A DNA stretch of 64,000 bases from Phorcus lineatus (Eukaryota > Mollusca > Gastropoda > Trochida > Trochidae): contig OV121084.1 of NCBI GenBank assembly GCA_921293015.1, positions 17,860,960-17,924,959 on the forward strand, given 5' to 3'. Shown here one piece after another: positions 48,876 to 61,327 of the stretch (positions within the stretch are counted from its first letter, which is position 1; each line of letters begins with the position of its first letter). Under the pieces are notes generated by a model. The model saw only the letters and a list, made by a program, of their open reading frames with translations, was not told the origin of the DNA and searched no databases. Both the position numbers and the translations under genes were made by a program.

Positions 48876-48964
48876 ACTTACGTGTATATATAGTCAGGTG
48901 CCTCTGGGGAGGTCCACAGTGCTTGTTTCATGTTCAGTTGGGTGGATCTAAGATAAAGATATCC

Positions 48965-49670
48965 AGCAATATTGTCAACCATCTTCTATCTTCTACTTTT
49001 TTAAAAAAATTATATAACTTTGTTAATGCCAATCATGAGTTAAAGTGATGATGTGAACAAGTTTATAACAACATTGTCAACCGCGTTCTCTTGTCTGTTG
49101 ACAAATTATATCAGACGCATTGTGCATTGTCAGAAACTGAAGTTTACAAAGCTTACTCTTCATCCATTGAAGCTTTGATTTTGGCGGTGAAAATAATAGT
49201 AATGATATATCCAAATTTATAACAACAATTATAACCGCGTTCTCGAATCTGTTTATAAAAGGTATCAAAGATATTGTGCAATGTAGTAACTCCTAAATAA
49301 TGCTTTCCCTCTCGCTCTTCGAGTTGTTTTTATAGGAGTAAAGAGTCAAAGTGGGGATTTATAAAAAATTGTAACAACATTTCTACAGTCTGCTCCAATC
49401 TGTTTATGCAAGGTGTCAAGACACTCTTAGTAACTAAGATGAATAATGCCTACTCTTTAGTCAAATGTAATTAGCTCGGGTAATGGCGGTCATGAGTTAA
49501 AAGTAATGAAATATCAAATTTTATAACCATATTTTCAACCATCTGCTCCAATCTGTTATGAAAGGTGTCAAAAGTTTTGTACGTTGTCAATAACGTCGGT
49601 TGATAATGCTTACTTTCCCTCCCGATGGGACTAGCTTTGATAATGGCGGCCTCGAGTTAACGTGACGACC
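48965..49670. repeat. Degenerate tandem array, about 145-155-bp unit, about five units
   Basis: The recurring core is TTTATAACAACATTGTCAACC, with variants near 48970, 49062, 49217, 49365 and 49520. It is followed by CTCCAATCTGTTTATGAAAG, GGTGTCAAA and AATAATGCTTACT. A GGCGGTCATGAGTTAAAGT-like piece precedes several units. Old and diverged; noncoding. Confidence 0.7.
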
Positions 49671-49689
49671 GATCATTCTGGGAATGGTT

Positions 49690-50700
49690 GCCCGAAATAT
49701 TCATGTGCTTGCCTTAAAATGTGTTGCTTCTTCTGAAGAAGGGTCCCATGGTAAGGGATATGGAATAACTAGGAATCAAGAAGTGTAGAAGTAATCTGGT
49801 GTAAATGTTCCCCAGGGATGCTTGTTATTGTACACTCTCTCAGTGTAAGGTATCTAATACGACCCAGCTATCTTGAATTGATAGTTGTACCTTGATTCAT
49901 TCAGTGCCTTTTTATGTATGCATCAATTAGAATAATGATTTGAATAAACTCTTGAGATGTCATGTTTGAACTTTGAGGTTAATTCAGGATATTAGCCTCT
50001 TTTTTTAATGAGGTTGAAAAATTTCATTATTTGTATAAAATCTAGATAATTATTCCCTAAAATGGCATTTTGAAAGCAAGCCAGGTAAATAGGTCGTCAC
50101 CCGCTTCAATCTTTCCCCTGAAGTTGCATCAATATTCAGAACTTTGCCAGCATTTAAGACCTCAATAAAGAAATTCCAAACGCCCTACCCATTGCTGTTG
50201 AAACTACAGGGCATAAGACGAAATTTCCCAGCTGAATAAGCAATGAAAATAGCTGATGCTTACCTTTTTCAAATACAGAGACAGCATAAAAAGGTGATAA
50301 ACTCAATGAAGAATACATATATTAAAAAAATAAAAAAATTTCTGGTAATTTCCACTTGAATTGGTTTGGTTGCATCCGAGCTGAAACAGCCAGCGCTGAT
50401 AAGCAGTGTCACCCTAAACTGTAAATTTGCCCTAAAAATGGAAACCATTGCAAACGTGACGCGACGGGAAAGATTGGTGTGAACAGCTTTTCCTCATGAA
50501 GAATTTACTTGGCTTGAAAAATGATCCTATGACTTTAATGTTTTTCTTGTACTTAAGAGAATTATGAGTTTTGGGATTTGGAATGACCAGGAATGAACAA
50601 GTGAAGAAATAATTTGGTGTAATTGTTCTCTGAGGATCTTACCATTATTAACTCAGTGTATCAGTTTTGCTTCCATTAGTGACTCAAAAGTTGTACTGTT
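49690..50700. repeat. Diverged direct duplication, two segments about 0.8 kb apart
   Basis: 49750-49880 (GGATATGGAATAACTAGGAA, TAATCTGGTGTAAATGTTC, CTCAGTGTA) resembles 50570-50700 (GGATTTGGAATGACCAGGAA, TAATTTGGTGTAATTGTTC, CTCAGTGTA) with the same order of blocks at an offset of about 0.8 kb. Either an old local duplication or two members of one repeat family. Confidence 0.5.
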
Positions 50701-50804
50701 AGACAGCTGTGTCAGTAGATGTATTAGTCCTCGCTAGTGTACTTGAATAGACGGAAACTGAACTTACGTGGGATTTTTGTATTTCCCTCTAGGTTGATTA
50801 TAAG

Positions 50805-50941
50805 TTACCATGTGTCCACGAGTTTGATATGGAGATGTACCATGTGTTCGAGTTAAATATCAAACGAGAATGAAGTTCGAGTTTGATATTTCACTCGGAC
50901 ACATGATATATCTCCATATCAAACTTGTGGACACATGGTAA
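50805..50941. repeat. Long near-perfect hairpin, 61-bp arms, 15-nt loop
   Basis: Arm 50805-50865 (TTACCATGTGTCCACGAG...) and arm 50881-50941 (...CTTGTGGACACATGGTAA) are reverse complements with five mismatches, separated by GAGAATGAAGTTCGA. The sequence repeats GTTTGATAT/ATATCAAAC elements within the arms. Transcribed with intron 2, it would form a stable double-stranded RNA stem. Confidence 0.92.
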
Positions 50942-52677
50942 TGTATTTATCTCGACGAGGACCCTTATTGTATGCTCTAAATATGGCTTGAAAGATTGGA
51001 TGAGTCAAAATGGCGGCTGATCTTGTCAATGTTATTCTTTTATTTATGAATTTACAAATATGATTTTTATATCACCGTTTAGAACACGAAAAGTATAATC
51101 TAGTACCGTGCAGCGGTACTAGACAGAAATTACAGACTAACGAACTTGAATAAATATAACGAATATTGCGGGGCTTTTTAAGTTTTGATTGTTTGGTCAC
51201 GTGACCTCATATATACGTTCCACCTTGGAAACGTTCGATTTGAAGCGGCGCTAAAATCGCCGTAAATTCCTGACTGTCATGGTGGACCGTCGTGAAAGAT
51301 GCAATTGAGTTTGAATGTGTCAGACGCATAGAACATGCAGGCATCACAAAATAATGCTTAGGTTGGTTTGAATGTTCGATATGAATGAAAAGTCGGCGAT
51401 GTCCTTGACTACTATGTGTATAGAGATTGGTTTTCTAGTTCATGATTCCAATCTTCAGCTCACTTATGGACAACCTCGCTATGGGCAAGTGAACCGGTAG
51501 GCCAATGGAAAGTCTTGTAACTTGTCAAGGTATTTTCGCACGAACATTTTCTTTTTACAAGAACTTACTTGTTCCATTAAAGAAATGCGAATGACTTCAA
51601 TTAGTGGAAAGTACACTGAGCTAATAATAGGTTTCAACAAACCAGCGTAGCATAGCCTTTGTTTACCTAACAGTGGGACAAGGGAGATAACTCTTGGCAG
51701 CACGTCGTCTCTGTTACTAGGGTTGCACGTGACCCAGTTTAACATAGAAAAATATACCTACGGCCAATGAGTAGCCGACATTGCTGTCCTAGTCGAGATA
51801 AAAAACATTATACTGGCCCCGAACCTGACTGTCAGTAAGTAGGGAAGTAGCATTCATATAGCCATCTGTCTAATTTCTATTTTGGAAGCCTTAGAAAGTT
51901 TCATAACTTTAATAACACATTTGATGCATGGAACTGATGCTTTCTCATTTAATCTAGGTGTTGCATCATCTCGTTTAGAAAGTTGAAAACTTTGTAATAA
52001 CACATTTGTGACATGAAAACTAAAGCTTTCTTATTTTTTGCTTCATAATCAAAGGATCAAAATTTGTAGATTTTGTGCAGACCCCTCCTAAAACATAGAT
52101 ATGGCAGCCATAAACTTTTAAAACTTTGAATAAAAGTATGGAGGAGAGTGGTAGCTGATTAAGGGGATGATTTTTAGTGGTTTCTGGTGATGTCATGGAA
52201 TTTGAAAATTACACTTCTAATAACACAATTAAATTTGATTACAATCAATCAGGCTTCTACTAATATTTTAGACCGAGAAACACTTGTTTTAGGACAGAGG
52301 TTGTATAGGAATTTATGACGAAGGTATAATGTGATAAAGACTAAACAATCTGGTGGTAACTAACTCGATATGTTAGTATGAATGTTTTCCAAGTCGAGGC
52401 ATTGGGAAAGACACCTTTGACAATGGGCCATTTTTAGAGATTTTAGTCATTTTCAGAATTTTGAATGAGTCATTCAAAGTTCAAATTTAAATTGGCCATT
52501 TTTTCATCCAATGTGCAAAAAGGCCAACGGCCCCTGCCTTTCTCAATCCCTGCAAGTCAATTAAAATGATTGCCATATGATTATGATAAACATAAGCTGT
52601 GTCATAAATCTCCTTGTGCACATTTGATTTACTGACTGGTTTGATGAAACTCACTAACCATCTATCTAATGTTCTAG

Positions 52678-52811
52678 GTTCCCCGTTCCGAATCAGCTTA
52701 CATGAATTTGGTAGAAAGGAGAACGGAAGCATAGTGGACGATCAGCCATCTTGCGTTCTGTTAGACCAGATCCCTCACAACAATGGTGCCATCGTTACCC
52801 GTCACTGCAAG
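52678..52811 (+). CDS. LPMO-like secreted histidine-brace protein, exon 3
   Basis: Acceptor GTTCTAG|GTTCCC and donor TGCAAG|GTAGGA bound 134 nt: two bases complete Gly84, then residues 85-128. Sequence blocks: SPFRISLHEFGRKENG (85-100), PSCVLLDQIPHNNGAIVTRH (107-126), then Cys127-Lys128. In the related bacterial proteins the HPGHYRVAL-type strand follows the conserved FH motif, as SPFRISL does here. Cys109 and Cys127 are probable disulphide partners. The phase-0 donor means the protein continues; the C-terminal part, expected to hold a CxxCxLQ-like motif and further His residues, is not found before the window end, so the gene is truncated by the window and not by mutation. Confidence 0.85.
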
Positions 52812-54082
52812 GTAGGATACATTTCAAACATAATCTTACTACTTTAGCTGCTGATTCAGTCTTTTGTTAACTTTTCTTATTTTCAGCTTCTCCATTAGAA
52901 CTGAGCAGCACCCTTAAATCTGAAATTATATTGGGTGGTATCTTTCATCCAGGGGATAAAAGCTTGCAGATTCATGCAATCTCATTAAAATGAAATGTAA
53001 AATCCTATACTACGTTACGCAAGTTGTCAGGTTTGCCTTTGACATAATTTAAATCAGCCAGTCAGCGAGTGAGCCCCATATTCTAGGGTTGCAGGATACT
53101 TCTACTTCACTTGTATGTCAAAGCTCTTCAGCACTCAGAACATGAATATTTCCAACTGTTTTCCAAATGTCAAACTGCCTATATATCCGAATGAAGGTAT
53201 TATACTTTGCTTTCAATTTAGCCTGACCAGGTTTGTTGATTAAAAAAAAGGTCAAATGGCAAGCATAACTGCACACCTGAATGTAATGCTTTAGTAGATT
53301 GGATCAATCCAAATTTGCTATTTCCGGGAAACAAATATGTCGTTTAAACATTTCATCTTTTAATTTGTAATAATCATTGAATAAACTTAAAATTCTGGAA
53401 ACAACGTAACCATAAACATGTTTATATAAGAAAAACACCAAAACAGACACAATTGCAAATGTAAGAGGTTTTTTGTTTATCAACCAGCAGTCATATTCAA
53501 AGTATATATGCCTATGAGATTGACCCATATTCCGTCAAAGACTGAGAAACTGTTAAAAAGTGAAAAGCCCCTTTCAAGATACCAGGAGATGCCACTGTCT
53601 TAATTTTGCATACTTTGTTGGAAGGCGGGTAGACAGCACTAGTGTTAATACTATCCAGGTAAACCAAACCTCTGCAGGTTTTTGAATTTTTACCTGTACC
53701 TTTCAAACTGTTGAATAAGCCAGATAACAACCCAATAATGAAATCTTCCTCTTAGAAATTCTTATAGTTAAATCTAAGCAGCTGTTTCTTCTCCTTGTTA
53801 TGAGTTGATGACATCATCTTTTCTGTATTTTCAAACAAGGAAAGTAAGAAGCTATTTACAATGATGATGTCATTCACATTCATACAAAATAAATTCAATT
53901 GCAAACTTGAAATTGAAATTCAAGTTTATGATATGACCTTTAGAATATCTTTCTGCAAACATTATCATGTTTCAGTTTATTATGTTATGAAATCATAAAG
54001 GTCAATAGATGAGGAATTTAAAAAGATTAGATGAATTTTGACACTAGTTAATCTCACGCAATTACTGCTCTTAGAGATAACA

Positions 54083-54690
54083 GTAACTTTCATTCCTTTA
54101 ATACTGTATGACAGTAACTTTCCGTATTTTTGACATTTCCTTTATAGCAGTATATACCTTACTTTCTGTTTGTTTTAGTATTCCTTCATTACAGTATTTT
54201 AGTAACTTTCCGCATGTTTTGGTATTCCTTTCTGAAGTATTTTCAGTAACTTAATTTCCGTATGTCTTGGTATTCCTTTCTTAAATTTTTTCTGTAACTT
54301 TCTGTATGTTTTAGTATTCCTTTATTACAGTATGACAGTTACTCTCCCTATAATCAAGTATTCCTTTCTTACAGTATGACAATAACTTTCCGTATATTTT
54401 AGATTTCATAATAGCAGTATACAACTTACTTTCTGTTTGTTTAGTATTCCTTGATTGCAGTATACCAGTAACTTTCCATATGTTTAGATATTCCCTAATA
54501 GCAGCTAGTATATCAGTAACTTTCCATATGAATAGATTTTCATTTATTTCAGTCTAAAGTAACTATAGGTATGTTCAAATATTCCTTAATTGCAGCAAAA
54601 CAGTAATTTTCAATATGTTTAGGTATTAATCAATTGCAATATAACATTAACTTTTCATATTTTTAGCTTTTCATTTATTGCGGTAGTGAT
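54083..54690. repeat. Degenerate tandem array, about 44-bp unit, about 13 units
   Basis: The phrase AGTAACTTTCCGTATGTTTT then AGTATTCCTT..TACAGTAT recurs with its AGTAACTTT anchor near 54113, 54158, 54201, 54245, 54292, 54339, 54381, 54425, 54469, 54511, 54557, 54602 and 54646, a spacing of 42-47 bp. Strongly diverged and noncoding. Confidence 0.85.
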
Positions 54691-55160
54691 GACACTTGAG
54701 ATCATTCTGAAAAATACGTAGCTTTTCAAATTTATATTGGTCGTGTCACAAGAATAACCTAGCTCATTATTAGGATCCCTACAGGGCTTCTATCAAGTCA
54801 TTTGATGTTGAATTTTTTTCCTAAAGTAACCTTTATATTAGAAGAGCCCTAGGCATTCTAGACGTAGCAAACGTTTTATGTGAAAACTTTAACAAACTTT
54901 GAATGATTCTAATTGTGTGTTGGCAAACACTTGACCTGGTAGGAAATAGGTCCGAAATGTATATGATTTTGTAGAGAGGTTTTAAAAAAACATAATGGTT
55001 AAATATTCCTAGAACGAAAAGGAAACAATGGCAGAATCTGCTGCCAAACCATTCCCTGTGACTGTTTTGCAGGAATCAGATCGCATTGATAAAGATTTAC
55101 ATTTAGAAACGGATGTTTGGGTTTGGCTTGTGACATCCTCATAGATAGAATTTTACATGT

Positions 55161-55218
55161 CTACAGTCAACTTTTTAAAGGGGCAGTACCTACAGCAAAC
55201 TTTTTAAAGGGGCAGTAG
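55161..55218. repeat. 29-bp tandem duplication at the MITE left end
   Basis: Two adjacent copies of CTACAG(T/C)(C/A)AACTTTTTAAA with GGGGCAGTA, at 55161-55189 and 55190-55218, duplicate the left terminus of the element at 55204-55558. Confidence 0.85.
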
Positions 55219-55558
55219 CCCATTTTTTTGGATGATAAAAGAAGCTCATGAAAGTGTAATTAAATGTTTCCAATTGCAAAACAATGATATTTTACTCGAA
55301 AGAAGCTGTTTGAAATGATTGGTTAAGCTATTCAAATTCATTTCCTTACCTCAAATGATTAAATGATGTTCTCAAAGAGATTGCCGGCAGTGGTTTTTGC
55401 TTGAAAAATATTTCCTCTTGGACTAAGGATGATCAGGTTGAGTGATGAGATGTTTTGACCCTCTGAAGTAATACATTTGGCATAAACCATAAACTCATGT
55501 TTATTTGAGAAAATTTGAAGAAATAATTTTTTTCAAAAACATGCTTCTGCCCCTTTAA
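55204..55558. mobile_element. MITE-like element with TTAA borders
   Basis: The ends are inverted: TTAAAGGGGCAGTAGC (left) against GCTTCTGCCCCTTTAA (right), 355 bp apart, with no coding capacity. TTAA on both sides matches the piggyBac target, but the terminal bases AGGGGCAG are not classic piggyBac CCC ends, so the superfamily is open. A second right end (55620-55706, ending GCTAGTGCCCCTTTAA) follows immediately. Diverged relatives lie at about 58310-58515 and 13605-13690. Confidence 0.7.
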
Positions 55559-57374
55559 GATAACCTCAAAATAATGTCAAATAATGTGAGTTAAGGTTTA
55601 CCTTATTAAAGGTTTTTTAGGAAAAGGAACATTATACAATTAAAAAAGAGTAGAAAATTTGAAAAAATAAATCTTTCCAAAAAACATGCTAGTGCCCCTT
55701 TAAAAGTAATCATTTTGGTAACTTACTGCCTTTGAGATTTGTAAGGGTAGATCACCCTAATTGCTCAAGTTAAAGTTAAACAATTGACAATGTCCGACAA
55801 AGGGTATCATATAAAAGGAAACAGACTCTTAAGACACACAAAAGAATTATCTGCTCTGGCCAAGCTGTCTGAGATAAGGCCAGTTGGCATCAGATGACTT
55901 GTCTGTGTGTTCCAAGATTATTGGTCAGCATTAGCTGGACTTTGTACTGGACAGGACAAATCCTCCAGGCTCAATCACCTGTCACATAGAGTTCAGTCTT
56001 GAGAATTCAGTTTAGTTTTGTGATTAACATTGTGTCTGGCCTCATGTTCATAAATCAGTTCAGTCAATTAACATTAATGTCGCTGTCTGGAATCGTGTTC
56101 TTGTTGAGTCTAGTGATTAAGTTTGGTTTTTAAACCTCATAGTTGCAGGGGGAACACAATGGAGATTAAAAACAAATACCGATGTTTGACCATCATCCAT
56201 TTTTCATTTGTCCAAAACTATGCACAAAATATACATAAATTGCCTTAAAAAACAAACATCGCTTTTTCAACTGGCAAAATTGTTATCAGCCAAAAACAGG
56301 ATATCTCCATTTGTCTTGACTGGTTGCACTTGTGATGTTGTTTACATTTGTATAGTGAAACAGACATGTATTTATTTACGTGTAATTACCATAGAGACAA
56401 AGTAAAAAGAACATGACAATAACACATGTACTTAATAGGCACAAGGTCAACAAGTTTGCAAACTTTGGTTGATTACATTAAACTGTTAATAGTTTAATCA
56501 TGGATTATACCAAGAGATTGTATGGGAGTAATGTAGCATGGTATTGCAGGGCTCCAGATAAGATGAGTATCTGCGTAAAATAGGCACGGGTAATTCATAT
56601 ATATACACATTAAAAATGAAATTAATGAGTGACTGATACGCACAACTTTTGCAGAATACGAGTCAGATATTTGTTTACATGAGTGATTGTGACATGATAA
56701 ATTAAGGTTTCATTGCTACATGTCTGGTCTTTACATCTCGAATAGTAGCCAACTTGATGCCAACCAATATAAAAGGAAAGAGTGCCGAGTTTATATTTCG
56801 TCAAAGACAAATCACTCGTTTATTTACAGCTTAAACGTGTGGAAAATATAATCAATGACTAACATTGAAAAAGAGGCTTACTTGGAATTAGGATCTGAAA
56901 ACGATAAACCTTGAAATACTCATAGTTGTTTTCATGTTGTATTTTTACTCCTCAATTTTTATTTTGAGGAGTGAAATACCCCTAGGTTCAAATAATTATC
57001 TGGACCCTGGCAATGTCTAGCAACTTGATATTAATAACTTGACTTAATATTTGGATCACAGATATATATTTTAGTAAAAAGACTAACTCAAAATATCGCT
57101 GAAGGGTTTTTATCTCATATCAAAGAGTTTTTGTTTTATGTTCTGCACACCAAAAAGATGAGAAAACTCGTCATCATTCTTTAGATGGTTGCCCGATACG
57201 CAACATAAGAAGTTTCTACTAGGTTCAGTACATTTTTTTCATCTTTTTTATTATCCCAACCAGGTTGTGAGTGTTACTGAATCAGTTTTTTTAAATAAAT
57301 TAACACACAAAAAATACAGATTTGAATTTTCTTCAATGGAATCTGTGTGACTGTCATCACATTTCTCGAGAAAC

Positions 57375-57595
57375 ATTTACTGCAATCCTTTCATATCTTA
57401 AAAAGCTTTTCTAAGGGCAGATGCAAAGCCAAGTCAATTTGGGTGACCTTTACATTATTTTCAATGTCACATGCAAGCTTGTCAGTGTGTTATTCACTGG
57501 TTCTTCTCATATCTTACATAAGGCTTTTCCTACAATGGGCTTATTCTATTTTGGTGACCTTGACAATATTTTCAGGGTCATAGCGAAACTTTGAT
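57375..57595. repeat. Degenerate tandem duplication, about 115-bp unit, two units
   Basis: CTTTCATATCTTAAAAAGCTTTTC...TTTGGGTGACCTTTACATTATTTTC and CTTCTCATATCTTACATAAGGCTTTTC...TTTTGGTGACCTTGACAATATTTTC are aligned diverged units. TGACCTTGAC-type repeats are common in bivalve noncoding DNA. Confidence 0.6.
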
Positions 57596-58309
57596 TTTTT
57601 CAGCACCGCAACCTGCATTTTATGTCAGTGCTGATCTATGAATTATTCTCCACATTCATGACATATTTTGCGTTCACCATCTTGTTGGGAAGATACATGT
57701 TCTGAATTGTAACAAGATTGACATAAGGAAACCTGAATGTGAAGCTTGTCTGACTATAGACATTAATTTGAAGTTCACGATAAATTTGAAAATATATATG
57801 GGTTTAGACCACTACTATGTAAAACTTCTAAAAACCTTAATTTAATTATTGATGATTCTGTTGACATGTCAGTTGCTCCTCAATACTGAATTTATGATTT
57901 GTGGAAGGAGATCATGTCATCTTAGGGACAACTGCTTGTTTCATCTTCATTGGATCTGACCATTGAAGGACAGATTGTGTGATGTTTTGTATGTATTGGA
58001 GTCAGGCAAAATACGCAGTAGATATCACTTTATTCAAGTTTGTCAAGTGATAGGGTTTTTTATTTCTGTAAATACCCTAAGAAAAGGGTATCTTGAAATG
58101 AATGGCATCAAAACGCATCATTCGTGAATATCGTGATTCTTATTGTTAATGGTCACTATGGTCATAGCTTTAAAAAGTTGTTTTGCAAGTTTCAGCCCAC
58201 ATATCATGTTTCATATCTTCACAATGCTTCCATAAGCATGCTTCCTGCAATAAAGAAATAAGCAAATGTTTTTGATAAAGTATGAATCAAAAGAATTAGT
58301 TTTAAAGAC

Positions 58310-58515
58310 AAATGTTTCATGATTAATAAAACTACGCAAAATCCATTTCCCTACCGCAAATGATTAAAAGATGTTCACACAAAAATGGCGGCCAGTGTAT
58401 TGTGCTTGATGCTTCATTATTTCCTCCATGATTACCGATGCTGGGTTTGAGTAATAAGTAATGTTTAAAGGGGGACAATTTAAAGAAACACATTTTTCAT
58501 AAACATGTCACTATG
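58310..58515. repeat. Diverged copy of the TTAA-bordered MITE family
   Basis: Shares with 55320-55460 the blocks ATTTCC.TACC.CAAATGATTAAA, GATGTTC.CA and a GGC.G.CAGTG...TGCTTGA segment. It ends near GTCACTATGCTTTTAAAAC, a degraded right terminus. Confidence 0.55.
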
Positions 58516-61327
58516 CTTTTAAAACGTACACCGTATAGAAGCAATACAAGCAAGGTAAATCTCCACTTCACCTAAGTCTCATAACCACAAGCGGTAGACA
58601 GAAGCAACTCACAGAACTCAGAGACCTTGTTAATTGTATGTTCCAGCAAATTGGCAAGACAGGCAATGGCTTGTTTCTTTGAGAAGGCATCTCAAGAGGT
58701 TTGAAAGTCACTGGAATCAAATTTATAGGGTTGAAACGTCTTCAATTCTTCCTGATAATGTGTATTGATCTGATGGTCTTATCGGTCTGTAGGTGTTATG
58801 ATAGCTTAGTGACTAAAAGGTTAAGAGTACGGGTCGTGAACTCTGGTGAGTATTTGCTATTCATTTTGGTACAGAAGAGTGAGTGCTAGTAACAGATTCA
58901 GTTGATGCTTGAAAATTTTACTAAACTCATACTAAGGCATTCTGCCGGCCATGATCAAAAAGGCTATGTTTGTAATCAAGGGTCCTATGGTTAGATTGTT
59001 GAAGTCAACAATAGCAGGTTTCATCATATTCAAGTCACAATTTGTTTTGATACTTACAATGTAAGTGAAATATAACTACAATAAATGAAACTATTGCAAT
59101 CAGCCAATCATTGCTGTTTATTCAATCTGAAAGCTTATTTCAGATTGTTATTATATAGGGCAAACTGACCGAGGCTTGGACACCACCTGAGGTCGCCTGA
59201 ACTTCGGACACTTTTGACATGGAGCTGAGTACTAAGTGCAATGTCAGCAATATAATTATTTGTTTTAAAGTATTCTGTTTTGAATATGAAATAGGAGCCA
59301 AAACAATTTTCTGTCATAAATCTAATGTGATGTGTTTTGCACATCTTTCATTTTCCTTTGAAGATACAAAATTTGTCATTAGATTTTTAAAAGGCTTTCA
59401 TTCAAGCTAATCAAATTTGAAACATGATATCAGGGTTTTTCAACCCATATGTAAATGACATATTAGTATGATTTATGATATATAGTTGCAATTATTTTCT
59501 GTAATAAAACTTTGGCAATCTGTTATTTCCATCATAAACTAAACTTCTAAAACGTAACAGACCTAATTGACATAATTCAAGTTGACTGCTATCGCATGTA
59601 CGGTAATTATACAAATCATTAGAATATATACTTTCTCCTAGTCTCTGTGAGAAAAGAACATTTTTGTCAAATCTTTTTGAGTAATGGTCTATATTTTGTA
59701 AGACCTGTAACCTATTGTAAAAGCATGAAAAGTTGGAGGTAGTCTATTCAAAATATGGCAGTAATATCACAAAACATTGGCCATCATGATGTATTGCATC
59801 ACAAAAGTATCCAGCTATATCCACCAGAAATTACAAAGGTACCTATGGTTTGTCTTTTAGGTAAATCTTCAGTTTGATTTGCATGATGCAGTGTTGAAGG
59901 ATTTGAGCAATGTAAGCTAGTCTAAAGAATGTGATTTGATTTTTGTTATAGCTCTGACAGTGGCAGCAGGAGAGTAAGAAAATCTCTGGTTGCAATTGTC
60001 ACGATGCACATGTGTCTCCATGTGGGTTGCACTTCTCATAAACGTTACGATGACATCTTTTGAATTTGTGTTGTCATCATGTTGCTTTTGAAGTTTTACA
60101 TTGTGATGCATACACAAAGAGTAACTGTGACGTAGATAAAAGAAGGCAAAGCAAACCATTGTCTCTGTTCTGGGATGTCATTGCTGCAAATATGATAAAC
60201 ATGCTCTGATTAAGACCACCTAGTTGCCGAAACATGCAAGCTGAAGAATAAATGTATGCAACAAAGAACTGTCTGGTTACTATTCTTCATCCTCCAGTTC
60301 CCAGGATGGACACAGGATTAGTTTGGATAGTTTCAAATGTTTCCCTGGAAAGATGGAATTGAATTTAAGATGAATTGAGTTTGAAGCCATTGGGAGGTCA
60401 ATGAATTCCCTTGTCACGTTTCTGAAGCATGGCATATTCATCATTTTCTCATTACAACATCTTGTTGCTATTGGATGTTCTGCCTGCAGACCAAAGAGTT
60501 TCCAAGGTTGCTTGTTTCAAAACATTTATAATTGTTAATGATTCTTCATAAGTGCGTAAGTTGAACACAAGATAGTTGGAAAGATGTGTGACAAAAAGCT
60601 ACAGAATTATCGTAAAAACATTAGTTGTCATTTGGTCTTTCAAAGTGTGCTAACAGTGCATTTTCTCATTTGGACATAACAATCCATAATACTTCATAAC
60701 TGTTTAATAAACGATTACTTTCAAGGAATGTTATTCATGAATCTGTATAATTTACATAGTGTTTACACTGTACAATGTAGCCACTTTCTTTGGTATAAAA
60801 CTCACAGATATCATATAAACTGGACTATTAAAACAGTTTGAAGTCATATGAATCTAATTGACATCATTCAGCAAAATATCTAACACTAAATATATGTTTC
60901 TGACAATTCTTACACCCAAATATTTGTTTTGTCCATACAAAATAAAATGCCTCTTGAAATGCCATACATATATCAAGAATTTACTGTCAAAATACAAACT
61001 AAATAATTTTGTAACTGTTATTGTTCGCTTCAAACACATTCACTTGCTGGGTCACAAGAAGGATAAATCTCTCAGCGTTAGGTTTCAGTGCTCAAGGGAA
61101 AGCTGTTAATAAAGTGGAGTCTAGTTTTAGTCAAATCTCTGTATTATTGTCCTGCAATCCAAACCATCTCCTCCCAAGGGACGTGTTCAGGCAAGTTGGA
61201 GACAATCTTTATGCTTTGAGTACTGTGGTTGGTTCAATACATACCTGGCATGTTGTCATTGCAAGATCAAAACAAGTTGGAATAGGAAGACAGTGTAGGA
61301 AACTTAAGAGAAAACTCAATCAGACAC

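Larger units (their letters stand above)
41179..52677 (+). other. Intron 2 of the LPMO-like gene, enlarged by transposons
   Basis: An 11.5-kb phase-1 intron from GTGAGC to TTCTAG. It contains a 4.0-kb DIRS-like element in the gene's orientation (43222-47228), three long inverted repeats (48509-48651, 48664-48875, 50805-50941), paired CRE palindromes and degenerate repeat arrays. From 41179 to 43221 and from 51140 to 52677 I see no features beyond AT-rich sequence. Confidence 0.7.

Noticed and set aside
54083..54690. CRISPR-like array
   Set aside because: Units are diverged and contiguous with no constant repeat plus variable spacer pattern; the DNA is eukaryotic.
55069..55143. Possible fourth exon of the LPMO-like gene after TTTTGCAG
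   Set aside because: The frame ends in a stop within 25 codons and lacks cysteines or any family motif.
58790..58860. tRNA-like string (TAGCTTAGTGACTAA ... GGGTCGTGAACTC)
   Set aside because: Box A is only approximate, box B does not match GGTTCRANNCC, and no cloverleaf forms; at best a decayed SINE head.
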